In this document: piece by piece, positions 1 to 7,983 of the stretch
Numbering within the stretch: the first letter of the stretch is position 1
How the letters are laid out: the number at the start of each line of letters is the position of its first letter
DNA from: SVTX01 sp045658225
Lineage (GTDB): Bacteria; Bacillota; Clostridia; Oscillospirales; CAG-272
Length of the DNA stretch: 20,270 nucleotides
NCBI GenBank assembly: GCA_045658225.1
Contig: JAZOUO010000015.1
Location: forward strand, 1 to 20,270
Direction of reading: 5' to 3'
Position numbers and translations under genes: made by a program
Notes under the pieces: generated by a model
What the model was told of the DNA's origin: nothing
What the model saw: the letters and a program-made list of their open reading frames with translations, nothing else
Database searches by the model: none

Positions 1-367
1 CTATATTGGAGTCAGTCACACAGTGGAAAAGATAGAAATCAAAATACTCTACCTGACACTTTTTAAGCTGCGCCTCAAAAATCTCCTCGACCTTATCCAT
101 ATTGCCAAGGTCGTAGCCGGGGAATTTACTTGCAAGATAGAAGCTTTCGCGGGGGTATTCCTTGAGTACCTCGCCCATAACGGTTTCGGACTCGCCGCCG
201 TGGTATCCCCAAGCGGTGTCAAAATAGTTTATGCCGTTTTCAAAGGCGTAGGCTACCATTTTGCGTGTTGCGTCGACATCAATGCTCTTGTCCTCACGCA
301 TAGGGAGGCGCATACATCCCATTCCGAGCGCGGAAAGGCTTAAATCCTGAAACTGATTGTAGATCAT
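1..367 (-). CDS. Aldo/keto reductase, N-terminal part (gene continues past the left edge)
   Basis: Reading leftwards from ATG at 367, the first 122 residues form the start of an aldo/keto reductase barrel, an NAD(P)H-dependent oxidoreductase of the cytoplasm. The catalytic tetrad of the superfamily is visible: Asp50 in FDTA, Tyr55 in WGYHGGESE, Lys81 in LASKFPG and His115 in FYLFH. The GMGCMRLP opening resembles the clostridial group whose members often carry a C-terminal ferredoxin-like domain (COG1453); that end is outside the window, so this cannot be tested. AAGGAG at 375-380 sits 7 bases before the ATG and fixes the start. It follows the 5'-nucleotidase gene by 28 bases in the same direction, so it is probably the last or a later gene of the Ca2+-ATPase operon. 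Substrate unknown. Confidence 0.88.
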   Translation of the reverse strand, partial: MIYNQFQDLSLSALGMGCMRLPMREDKSIDVDATRKMVAYAFENGINYFDTAWGYHGGESETVMGEVLKEYPRESFYLASKFPGYDLGNMDKVEEIFEAQLKKCQVEYFDFYLFHCVTDSNI

Positions 368-395
368 ATTTTTTCTCCTTGTATTTAATGAGATT

Positions 396-1961
396 TTATG
401 AAAGATTACCGTTTTCGATATATTCGGCAATAAGGTCTCGCGCAAATACGTCTGCATTCCAACGCACAATTTCGGTGAGCCTGTTGGGCGCGTACGTAGA
501 GGTGTAAGTATCGACTACTATGTAATAGGTCGCATTTTCGTCTATACTGCTCAAAAGACTGCTATCGTAAGAGACGAAGTAGTTATTATTTGAGGAGTTT
601 ATAAACTTTCGCAAAAGATCCGAGCCCTTGATGGAGCAGAGGACAAGGTTATTGTCAAACGGGAAAATTGACTGAAGATCAGAATACTTAACGTCGCCGA
701 CCCCAAGAGAGTAGGGGCTACGAGCTTGGAAAAATCCGCCGCCGAGGACAATGTCATACTCGTCTCCCCAAAGCTCAAGACCCTGCTTGAGATATAGGTC
801 TGCGGCAGTCTGACACAAATAATCACTGCTTCTGTAGCTTGAGTTATATCCAAGAACTCTGTCGCCAAGAGATATTTGATCGGCGTACTTATCGCGAAGC
901 TCGCTGACTATACTGTCGCTCTCAAGATTTGAATATTGTGATTTGTCAACAAATTCTGCGGTGTTGACCTTGGAATTTGAGTTGGCGATATTTATATCTA
1001 TCTCAACGTGGGAAATTCCTTTGTTGTCGCCGCCGTCCTGCAGGTGATACACGCCGTATGTATCGCGAAGCACGTAATTTTTATGCGTGTGTCCCTCAAA
1101 AACCAAGTCTATATATCCGCCCTCGGACAGCTCGGCATCGTAATATGAAGATAGCTGGTTTGAGGGAACATTTGTAGTGCCGCTTCTTGACTGACCGTAG
1201 CCGTCGTGTATGGAATAAACAATATAGTCAACACCCTCAGCGCGAAGTCGCTCGGATTCCTCAATAACGAGGTCGGTAAGCTGACTGTCTGTCTTGAAAT
1301 AAATATCCGTCACGTTATCGGGAGCAATTGACGAGTAGCAATCGCCGATAGCGCCGATAATGCCTATCTGCACGCCGCCGCGCTCAACTACGACGGACGG
1401 AGTACAGTAATCTGCGAGGGTATTGGTGTCCCTCTCGTAGACGTTTATTGCAAGCAAGGGGAAATCTGCAAGCTCAAGGTTTGCATAAATATATTCCTCT
1501 CCCCAGTCAAACTCGTGGTTTCCGAGAGTCATCGAAACGGCATCAATATAGTTGAGCCATTCGGTGATTATCAGACCCTTTGTAAGATTGGATTCCGAAC
1601 CGCCCTGCCACATATCGCCTGAGGAGAGCGTGACTGAGTAATCGTCAAGGGAATAAGCATTTTTAAGATACGTCGTAAGACCCGCAACGCCCGTAGTTGA
1701 CGCGGTATCCGAGAACTTTCCGTGAAGGTCGTTTATAGCGTAAAAATCAATGGTGATTATAACGGAAATATCGCAAATGTCGCAAAGGCCGTTGTCATCG
1801 GTATCCGTGTGGGAGCAGTTGTCGCTTGGTGGCGGGGTGTCCGTAGGGATTTCAATAGACGGAGCTTGTGTGGGGGAGTCGTCGGGTGGCGCTTGCGTGG
1901 TGTCACAGCCCGAGAAAACGAGTATCAGCACAAGCAAAAGAGATATAAGAATTTTTTTCAT
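396..1961 (-). CDS. Secreted 5'-nucleotidase / metallophosphatase family lipoprotein
   Basis: A 521-residue protein with a lipoprotein signal peptide: Lys2-Lys3, a hydrophobic stretch to about residue 16 and lipobox FSGC with Cys19 as the lipidated residue. A Pro/Thr/Asp-rich linker follows (about 20-48), then a Cys/Asp-rich motif (49-64). The calcineurin-like metallophosphatase domain carries Asp78-x-His80, Gly115-Asp116, the GNHEFD motif (Asn148, His149, Asp152), a later His in YSIHDG and GHTH. The C-terminal half has the 5'-nucleotidase substrate-domain signature (GGGFFQ, then SIFPFDNNL and IKGSDLL). Family members (UshA/YfkN-like) hydrolyse nucleotides or other phosphoesters outside the cell for nucleoside and phosphate scavenging. 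The exact substrate cannot be read from sequence. The gene starts 15 bases after cls ends, with a weak AAAGG ribosome site, so translation probably depends on operon context. Confidence 0.9.
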   Translation of the reverse strand: MKKILISLLLVLILVFSGCDTTQAPPDDSPTQAPSIEIPTDTPPPSDNCSHTDTDDNGLCDICDISVIITIDFYAINDLHGKFSDTASTTGVAGLTTYLKNAYSLDDYSVTLSSGDMWQGGSESNLTKGLIITEWLNYIDAVSMTLGNHEFDWGEEYIYANLELADFPLLAINVYERDTNTLADYCTPSVVVERGGVQIGIIGAIGDCYSSIAPDNVTDIYFKTDSQLTDLVIEESERLRAEGVDYIVYSIHDGYGQSRSGTTNVPSNQLSSYYDAELSEGGYIDLVFEGHTHKNYVLRDTYGVYHLQDGGDNKGISHVEIDINIANSNSKVNTAEFVDKSQYSNLESDSIVSELRDKYADQISLGDRVLGYNSSYRSSDYLCQTAADLYLKQGLELWGDEYDIVLGGGFFQARSPYSLGVGDVKYSDLQSIFPFDNNLVLCSIKGSDLLRKFINSSNNNYFVSYDSSLLSSIDENATYYIVVDTYTSTYAPNRLTEIVRWNADVFARDLIAEYIENGNLS

Positions 1962-1976
1962 AATGTACCTTTAATC

Positions 1977-3539
1977 TTACATAAGAGGTGCGAAAATACG
2001 AAGCACGTCCTGAATGATTCTCACAGGTAGCTTTGTTTTGCAATCCTCGGGAGATATGCGCTTGCATTTTTCAAGAGTTTCAAGAAAGTCGTTTTTGATA
2101 TTTTTTATAGACGCAGTATTTGTCAGTCTCACGCCGCATTCAAAATGAAGATAAAGGCTTCTGTAATCGAGATTGGTAGTTCCGACGGTTGCAACGCAGT
2201 CGTCTGACAAAAAGGTTTTCGAGTGGTTAAAGCCGCCCGAATATTCGTATATTTCAACGCCTGCGTCTATCAGCTCGCGGTAATACGAGCGGGTTGTGAG
2301 GTGCACGAATCGCTTGTCCCACACCTCGGGAGTTATTATCTTGACGTCAACTCCGCTCTTTGCGCAGAGCAGGAGAGCTGACAAAATATTGTCGTCAGGA
2401 ATAAGATAAGGGGTATTTATATAAAGATAATTTTTTGCGTTCTGTATTATGCCGAGATATACGTTCCCTCCGATATTGTTTTTGTCAAGAGGGGAGGCTG
2501 CGTAGGGCTGAATAAAGCCGTCGCTCTCTATATCGCATTTTTGGTCTGTATAGGGATAGAGCTTTGAGTAATCTTCTTGGGTGTTGGTACATACGCCCCA
2601 CATCTGCAAAAATATCAGTGTCAGGCTCCAGGACGCCTCGCCCTCAAGCTTTATTGAGCAGTCCTTCCAGTGACCGTGCTTTTGCTTTTGGTTGATATAC
2701 TCGTCGGCAATATTGCAGCCGCCCGTATACGTGACTTTTCCATCAATAGAAGTAATTTTACGGTGGTCGCGGTTGTTCTGCAGTCCTGAAACTATGGGCT
2801 TAAACTTGTTGAAAACACAGCACTTTATGCCCGAAGCCTCAAGCTGTTTGTTATACTTTTTGGGAAGCGTGAGAAAGCATCCGATGTCGTCGTAGATTAT
2901 TCGCACGTCAACACCTTGCGCCGCTTTTTTTGTGAGAATTTCAAGCACGGAGTCCCAGAATACGCCTTCCTCAATTATAAAATATTCAAGAAAGATATAT
3001 TTTTCGGCTCTCTCAAGCTCGGCTAACATATCTCTGTACCAGAATTCACCGAGCGAAAAATACGTTGTTTTTGTATTGGTATAAACGGGAAAACCCTCGG
3101 AATTTTGAAGATAATTGATAGCGGGGAGCTGGGATGGAGCTTGTTGCGCGATCAATGGGAGCTTGTCGTCTGTCTTAAAGAGGGGAGTTGCAGAATCACG
3201 GAATTTCTCAAAATGCTTTGACACTCGTCTCTCTGACGTTTGCCATTTGAATAACAGATAAAACAGTCCGCCAAAGACAGGGAAGACAAGTATGGTAAAA
3301 ACCCATACTATTTTGTACGCCGTTTTTGTCTCGCTTGCAATTATTACAATAGATACTATAATGCTTATTGCCTGTAATGCGAAGCTGATATAATCGGAGG
3401 CAAGGCTTGAGCTGAACAAAAGAACACCAAACAAGGCAAACTGCAAAAGAAGCATAACGATAATTGAAATTCGTTGTCTGCGCAGAGCGTAATACCATTT
3501 TTTGCGGTGCTTTGGCTTTTTTAATTTATCCTTTGTCAC
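1977..3539 (-). CDS. cls: Cardiolipin synthase (phospholipase D family)
   Basis: About 520 residues. Two N-terminal hydrophobic segments (about 26-48 and 56-98) anchor it in the membrane, followed by two phospholipase D domains. Both HxKxxxxD motifs are intact: His259-Lys261-Asp266 and His439-Lys441-Asp446, each followed by a GGxNIxDEY- or GTTNLDYRS-type segment. Bacterial enzymes of this layout condense two phosphatidylglycerol molecules to cardiolipin and glycerol. Length and motif spacing are normal for the family. I place the start at GTG 3539: the GGAGG at 3547-3551 is 7 bases upstream of it, but only 1 base from the in-frame TTG at 3545. It lies 24 bases downstream of the Ca2+-ATPase gene and 15 bases before the lipoprotein gene, consistent with one transcript. 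Confidence 0.94.
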   Translation of the reverse strand: MTKDKLKKPKHRKKWYYALRRQRISIIVMLLLQFALFGVLLFSSSLASDYISFALQAISIIVSIVIIASETKTAYKIVWVFTILVFPVFGGLFYLLFKWQTSERRVSKHFEKFRDSATPLFKTDDKLPLIAQQAPSQLPAINYLQNSEGFPVYTNTKTTYFSLGEFWYRDMLAELERAEKYIFLEYFIIEEGVFWDSVLEILTKKAAQGVDVRIIYDDIGCFLTLPKKYNKQLEASGIKCCVFNKFKPIVSGLQNNRDHRKITSIDGKVTYTGGCNIADEYINQKQKHGHWKDCSIKLEGEASWSLTLIFLQMWGVCTNTQEDYSKLYPYTDQKCDIESDGFIQPYAASPLDKNNIGGNVYLGIIQNAKNYLYINTPYLIPDDNILSALLLCAKSGVDVKIITPEVWDKRFVHLTTRSYYRELIDAGVEIYEYSGGFNHSKTFLSDDCVATVGTTNLDYRSLYLHFECGVRLTNTASIKNIKNDFLETLEKCKRISPEDCKTKLPVRIIQDVLRIFAPLM

Positions 3540-3546
3540 ACCCAAG

Positions 3547-3551
3547 CCTCC
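3547..3551 (-). promoter_or_regulatory. Shine-Dalgarno site that selects the GTG start of cls
   Basis: GGAGG on the minus strand. Seven bases separate it from GTG 3539 and one base from TTG 3545. Only the GTG has workable spacing, so the longer reading from TTG is probably wrong by two residues. Confidence 0.7.
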
Positions 3552-3563
3552 ATTCCGAGAATT

Positions 3564-6251
3564 TTATTTTTTGTGCATAAGAGTGCCTATAAACTTGCCA
3601 ATCTCCATAACCACGAGGGGAACGAGGACGAGTCCAAGACAGATGAGGTACTGTGTGGGATTGAGAAGAACGAGCCCGAATGCGTCTCTGACTCCGGGGA
3701 TCGTTGCTACAGCTGCTGTGAGCACGAAAGCTGCGAGCGCAGAGAGATTCAAGGTCTTGTTTCCGAAGAAGCCGATCTTGAAGAGGGACTTGTCGGAGCG
3801 CATATTGTAGGACTGAACTATCTGACACATAGCAAGTACGAGGAATGCCATGGTTTCACCGTGAAGGAGTCTGGGGTCGTTCTGGGCAAGTCCGGAAATA
3901 GCAGACCAATCACCGCCGCAACCGATAAAGAATGCGATAAGAGTAAGAACCGCAAACATAACGCCCTGAAGAACTATTCTTAAGCCGAAGCCGTTAGCAA
4001 AGAGACCTTCGTTCTTGGGCTTGGGCTTTTCGGACATAACGGTGTCTTCAACCCTTTCCATACCGAGCGATATAGCGGGAAGGGAGTCGGTGACGAGGTT
4101 TATCCAGAGAAGCTGCATAGAAACCAAGGGGGAGTGCTGCCAGAATACCATAGCCAAAAATACCGTGATAACCTCACCGATATTAGTGCCGAGAAGGTAG
4201 CCTACTACCTTTTTGATATTAGCGTAAATACCGCGTCCCTCACGAACTGCGTGAACGATGGTAGCAAAGTTGTCGTCGGTAAGAGTCATATCTGCCGCGC
4301 CCTTTGCGACGTCGGTACCCGTAATACCCATAGCGCAGCCGATATCCGCAGCCTTAAGCGCGGGGGCATCGTTTACGCCGTCGCCTGTCATAGAAACTAT
4401 TTTGTCCTTTCTCTGCCAAGCCTTAACTATTCTTATCTTGTTTTCAGGGGATACTCGAGCGTAAACCGAGATGAACTCGATCTTCTCATCAAGCTCCTCG
4501 TCGCTCATAAGGTCGAGCTCAGCGCCGGTGATAGCGAGGTCGCCGTCCTCGAGAATGCCGATCTCGCGAGCGATTGCGGAAGCGGTGACAACGTGGTCAC
4601 CCGTGATCATAACGGGCTTGATGCCTGCCATACGGCAGATCTTAACTGCCTCAGCCGCTTCGGGTCTGGGCGGGTCGATCATACCGACAAGGCCCATAAA
4701 TATAAGCTCGGACTCAAGCTCGTCGCTTGTGGGATTTTCGGGAACCGTATCAATTTCCCTGTATGCGATGGCAAGAACTCGGAGAGCGTTGCGGCTCATC
4801 TTTTCGTTCATTTCCTTTGCTTTTTCAAGGTCACCTGCAATGCAACGGGAGGCCATTACGTCAAACGCGCCCTTAACGATTACGACGTTCTTGCCATCGA
4901 TAAGATTTACACTCGTCATAAGCTTTCTGTCAGAGTCGAAGGGAATTGTTGCAACTCGGCGGTATTCTGTGTTGATCGCATCCTGAAGAATACCGTTCTT
5001 GCGAGCTGCTGAAATGATAGAGGTTTCTGTAGGGTCACCTATGGAGACCTCGCTTCCGTCATCTCTGACTTCAATAGCGCCGTCGCAACAGAGCGTACCG
5101 TAGGTAAGAAGCGTTCTGACGTTGTCTGCAACGTGGGAATTGATGTCTGCTACATCATCCTCGCCGTCAATGTAGGATTTGACGAGGGTCATCTTGTTCT
5201 GAGTAAGCGTACCCGTCTTATCCGAGCAGATGACTGAGGCAGAGCCAAGAGTTTCAACTGCGGGTAGGCGGCGGATGATAGCGTTCTTCTTAACCATTCT
5301 CTGAACGCCGATAGAGAGAACGATGGTGACTATTGCGGGCAGACCCTCGGGAATAGCGGATACTGCAAGAGAGATGGCCACCATAAACATTTCGATTACC
5401 TTATCAACTAAGGTCTCGCCTGCGGCTACAGGTGAGAGAAGACCGATAGCAAAAATAATAGCGCAACAGCCGAGAGCTACGAAGCCAAGAATCTTACCGA
5501 GCTTTGCAAGCTTCTGCTGAAGGGGAGTTTCTGCGTCCTCCTCGTTTGCGAGAAGGGCAGCTATCTTACCCATCTCGGTGCTCATGCCCGTTGCGGTGAC
5601 AACTGCAATAGCCGTACCGTACGTTATGCTACAGCCCGAGAATACCATATTGGTTCGGTCGCCGAGGGGTGCATCGGGAGCAACTTCGGCACTCGCATCC
5701 TTTTCAGAGGGCACCGACTCACCCGTGAGCGCCGATTCCTCGCTCTTTAGGTTTACGCTTGTAATAAGTCTCGCGTCTGCGGGAACAAAATCGCCTGCTT
5801 CAAGCTTAATAATGTCGCCGGGGACGAGTTCCCAAGCTTCAACTATCGTCTCCTTGCCGTCGCGGATAACGCGGGCGTGGGGAGCTGACATGCTCTTGAG
5901 CGCGTCAAGAGCTTTTTCTGCCTTGCTTTCCTGAACTACACCCATAATGGCGTTGAGAATTACGATGGCAACGATAAGACCCGGTTCGAAGAATTCCTTG
6001 GGGTCTCCGTGTCCCGTGGTCATCTCGTAAATGACGAGACCTGTGGATACCGCTGCGGCGATAAGAAGAATGATAATCATTGCGTCCTTGAACTGCTCAA
6101 GGAATCTCTGGAGCATGGTTTTCTTCTTCTTTTCTTTGAGCTTGTTAGCTCCGTGCTTCAATCTGGCGTTTTCAACCTGACTTGTGTTGAGACCGGTTTC
6201 TCTGTTTGTTTTGAGACTACCGAGAACCTGGTCTATGTGGTCTTTGTACAT
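3564..6251 (-). CDS. Calcium-translocating P-type ATPase (SERCA-like, type IIA)
   Basis: An 895-residue integral membrane pump that uses ATP to export Ca2+. It has every catalytic signature in order: TGES (176-179, actuator), PEGLP in TM4 (301-305), DKTGT with phosphorylated Asp344, KGAFD in the nucleotide domain, MITGDH and TGDGVNDAP. Aligned by eye with SERCA, the TM5 pair (Asn690, Glu693 in GTNIGE) and the TM6 set (Asn718, Thr721, Asp722 in NLVTDSLPA) are kept. The TM8 glutamate of SERCA (Glu908) is replaced by Ala807 in FLVLAMCQ. About ten membrane segments are visible and the length is typical. ATG 6251 is preferred (GGAGG at 6261-6265, spacing 9); TTG 6254, just upstream and in frame, is possible. 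First gene of the leftward operon, with a strong promoter about 45 bases upstream. Ca2+ specificity is inferred from motifs. Confidence 0.95.
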   Translation of the reverse strand: MYKDHIDQVLGSLKTNRETGLNTSQVENARLKHGANKLKEKKKKTMLQRFLEQFKDAMIIILLIAAAVSTGLVIYEMTTGHGDPKEFFEPGLIVAIVILNAIMGVVQESKAEKALDALKSMSAPHARVIRDGKETIVEAWELVPGDIIKLEAGDFVPADARLITSVNLKSEESALTGESVPSEKDASAEVAPDAPLGDRTNMVFSGCSITYGTAIAVVTATGMSTEMGKIAALLANEEDAETPLQQKLAKLGKILGFVALGCCAIIFAIGLLSPVAAGETLVDKVIEMFMVAISLAVSAIPEGLPAIVTIVLSIGVQRMVKKNAIIRRLPAVETLGSASVICSDKTGTLTQNKMTLVKSYIDGEDDVADINSHVADNVRTLLTYGTLCCDGAIEVRDDGSEVSIGDPTETSIISAARKNGILQDAINTEYRRVATIPFDSDRKLMTSVNLIDGKNVVIVKGAFDVMASRCIAGDLEKAKEMNEKMSRNALRVLAIAYREIDTVPENPTSDELESELIFMGLVGMIDPPRPEAAEAVKICRMAGIKPVMITGDHVVTASAIAREIGILEDGDLAITGAELDLMSDEELDEKIEFISVYARVSPENKIRIVKAWQRKDKIVSMTGDGVNDAPALKAADIGCAMGITGTDVAKGAADMTLTDDNFATIVHAVREGRGIYANIKKVVGYLLGTNIGEVITVFLAMVFWQHSPLVSMQLLWINLVTDSLPAISLGMERVEDTVMSEKPKPKNEGLFANGFGLRIVLQGVMFAVLTLIAFFIGCGGDWSAISGLAQNDPRLLHGETMAFLVLAMCQIVQSYNMRSDKSLFKIGFFGNKTLNLSALAAFVLTAAVATIPGVRDAFGLVLLNPTQYLICLGLVLVPLVVMEIGKFIGTLMHKK

Positions 6252-6296
6252 CAAATTTTTCCTCCATACAAATTAGCATTAAGTACAATTATAGTT

Positions 6297-6325
6297 ATTA
6301 TATCATAATTTCATATTAATTTCAA
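6297..6325 (-). promoter_or_regulatory. Near-consensus sigma-A promoter of the Ca2+-ATPase operon
   Basis: On the minus strand: -35 TTGAAA (6320-6325), a 17-base spacer, and -10 TATAAT (6297-6302). Transcription would start near 6290, giving an untranslated leader of about 40 bases with no room for a riboswitch. Confidence 0.85.
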
Positions 6326-6417
6326 CAAATTTTATTATTTTTGTAATAGTTTACAGAATTAATAATTTTAAGACAAATTCAAACTCGTGCAAGGTCGGCA
6401 AAAAATGCAAAAAAAGC

Positions 6418-6446
6418 TTGAATTACAAAAAAAGTTATGATAAAAT
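6418..6446 (+). promoter_or_regulatory. Sigma-A promoter of the metF-metH operon
   Basis: -35 TTGAAT (6418-6423), a 17-base spacer, -10 TAAAAT (6441-6446). The start point would be near 6453, downstream of the upstream in-frame ATG at 6449. This supports starting metF at 6479. About 26 bases of leader remain, too few for a SAM or cobalamin riboswitch. The promoter diverges from that of the Ca2+-ATPase across about 90 AT-rich bases, in which I see no convincing operator. Confidence 0.7.
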
Positions 6447-6478
6447 AAATGTGTATATACATTTTATCGGAGATAACT

Positions 6479-7342
6479 ATGAAAATATTAAGTTTGCTCA
6501 ATCAAAATAAACCTAAAATATCTATGGAGGTGTTCCCGCCAAAGACTTGGGACGCTTACGAGAGCGTGAAGTGTGCCACTGAAGAAATAGCAGGACTTTC
6601 TCCGTCATATATGAGCGTGACGTATGGTGCGGGTGGTGGCACGTCAGAGACCACGGCAAGCATTGCGGCAAATATTCAGAATAATTTTGGTGTGCCTACA
6701 TTGGCGCACTTGACGTGTCTTTCATCAAACAAGGAAAAAATACATAATCAGCTTGAGCTTCTGAAATCCGAGGGAATAGAGAACATTCTTGCACTTCGCG
6801 GAGATGTGCCGGCGGATTTTGATCGTTCAACATTGACGTATCATTACGCATACGAGCTTATTGAACAGATAAAGGCATCGGGAGATTTTTGCGTGGGAGG
6901 CGCGTGCTACCCCGAGGGACACCCCGAAGCGCCAAGCTTTACGGAGGACTTAAAGCATCTCAAGGAAAAGGTTGAGGCGGGCTGTGATTTCCTTACCACA
7001 CAAATGTTTTTTGACAACGATGTGCTTTACAGCTTTATGTATAGAGTGCGTGAGACGGGTATCACTGTACCTGTTGTTGCAGGTATAATGCCCGTGACAA
7101 ATCCAAAGTCAATAAAGCGCACCTGCGCTATTTCGGGCGCGGCACTTCCTGCAAGATTTCTTCGCATAGTCGACAAGTTTGGAGATACCCCCGAAGCACT
7201 AAAGCAGGCGGGAATTGCATATGCTACAGAACAGATTATTGACCTTTATGCAAACGGGATAAACAACGTACACATTTACTGTATGAACAAGCCCGACGTT
7301 GCGAAAAAAATAATGGGCAATATATCGCAGATTATCAAGTGA
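6479..7342 (+). CDS. metF: Methylenetetrahydrofolate reductase
   Basis: 287 residues. MetF reduces 5,10-methylene-THF to 5-methyl-THF, the methyl donor for methionine synthase. The family opening ISMEVFPPK (FFPPK-like), the flavin/folate-barrel features SVTYGAGGG, LAHLTCLSS, LALRGDVP, GGACYPEGHPEA and DFLTTQMFFDND, and the C-terminal GIMPVTN segment are all present in order. It is the short bacterial type without a regulatory domain. I choose ATG 6479 over the in-frame ATG 6449: GGAG at 6469-6472 lies 6 bases upstream, the homologous region begins right after it, and the predicted transcription start lies beyond 6449. The next gene begins one base after its stop codon, so the two are very probably translationally coupled. 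It is the first gene of a methionine operon. Confidence 0.97.
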   Translation: MKILSLLNQNKPKISMEVFPPKTWDAYESVKCATEEIAGLSPSYMSVTYGAGGGTSETTASIAANIQNNFGVPTLAHLTCLSSNKEKIHNQLELLKSEGIENILALRGDVPADFDRSTLTYHYAYELIEQIKASGDFCVGGACYPEGHPEAPSFTEDLKHLKEKVEAGCDFLTTQMFFDNDVLYSFMYRVRETGITVPVVAGIMPVTNPKSIKRTCAISGAALPARFLRIVDKFGDTPEALKQAGIAYATEQIIDLYANGINNVHIYCMNKPDVAKKIMGNISQIIK

Positions 7343-7343
7343 T

Positions 7344-7943
7344 ATGTACGTAGTATGTAGTAGAGATCTAACATTAAATGCCATACCGCACAAGGGAATT
7401 TTGCGGTATATGCGTGCTCACGGGATAACTGACGGAATAATGCAGTATGTGTCAGACGCAGAGAGACTGGTGTTGGAGGCGGCAAGCTGCCGCCTGTGTT
7501 GGACACGGGTGGACATAAAAAAGCTGTCAGAAAATTCACTTGTTTTGGGCAATATTGAAATAGTCAGTGCAGACCTGTCAAAACGACTTTTGGGGTGCGA
7601 GCAAGCATTTGTGTTTGCGGCAACTGCGGGAGTGGGAGTTGACAGAGTTATACGCGCGTCAGAGGTGAAAAGCCCACTGCTTGCGCTTGCATGTGACGCG
7701 GCGGGTTCGGCACTTGTAGAGGTTATTTGCGACCTTATAAATGCGGACTTGGCAGAGGAAGCTAAAAAGAAAAAAAGCCAGACGATAAAAAGATTTTCAG
7801 CGGGTTATGGAGACCTTTCGCTAGAGTACCAGAAGGATATTTGCGCGCTTCTTGACACACCGAAAAATATAGGCGTGTCGCTTACTGACGGCGTAATGAT
7901 GGCACCAAGCAAAACAGTCACGGCGATTATCGGAATTAAGTGA
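7344..7943 (+). CDS. Stand-alone methionine synthase activation-domain protein
   Basis: 199 residues resembling the C-terminal reactivation (Met_synt_B12) domain that is part of E. coli MetH. Supporting features are KGILRYMRAHG near the N-terminus, FAATAGVGVDR (about 91-101), CDAAGSALVEV (about 118-127), and Arg150-x3-Gly154-Tyr155, matching the SAM-contacting RxxxGY motif, followed by GVSLTDGVMMAPSKTV. In the full-length enzyme this domain binds SAM and supports reductive remethylation of cob(II)alamin. Here it should act in trans on the MetH encoded 40 bases downstream, which lacks the domain. The gene starts one base after the metF stop, with no obvious Shine-Dalgarno, pointing to coupling. 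No standard symbol is used. The domain match is by eye but clear at both ends. Confidence 0.87.
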   Translation: MYVVCSRDLTLNAIPHKGILRYMRAHGITDGIMQYVSDAERLVLEAASCRLCWTRVDIKKLSENSLVLGNIEIVSADLSKRLLGCEQAFVFAATAGVGVDRVIRASEVKSPLLALACDAAGSALVEVICDLINADLAEEAKKKKSQTIKRFSAGYGDLSLEYQKDICALLDTPKNIGVSLTDGVMMAPSKTVTAIIGIK

Positions 7944-7983
7944 TGTTTGCGGAAAGTATCATAAAACACATCAAGGTAAAATT

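Noticed and set aside
23..343. 106-codon plus-strand open frame at the left edge
   Set aside because: Antisense to the aldo/keto reductase, whose catalytic tetrad reads clearly on the minus strand.
4134..5012. 292-codon plus-strand open frame inside the Ca2+-ATPase gene
   Set aside because: Overlaps the catalytic core of the pump in antisense; no family resemblance.
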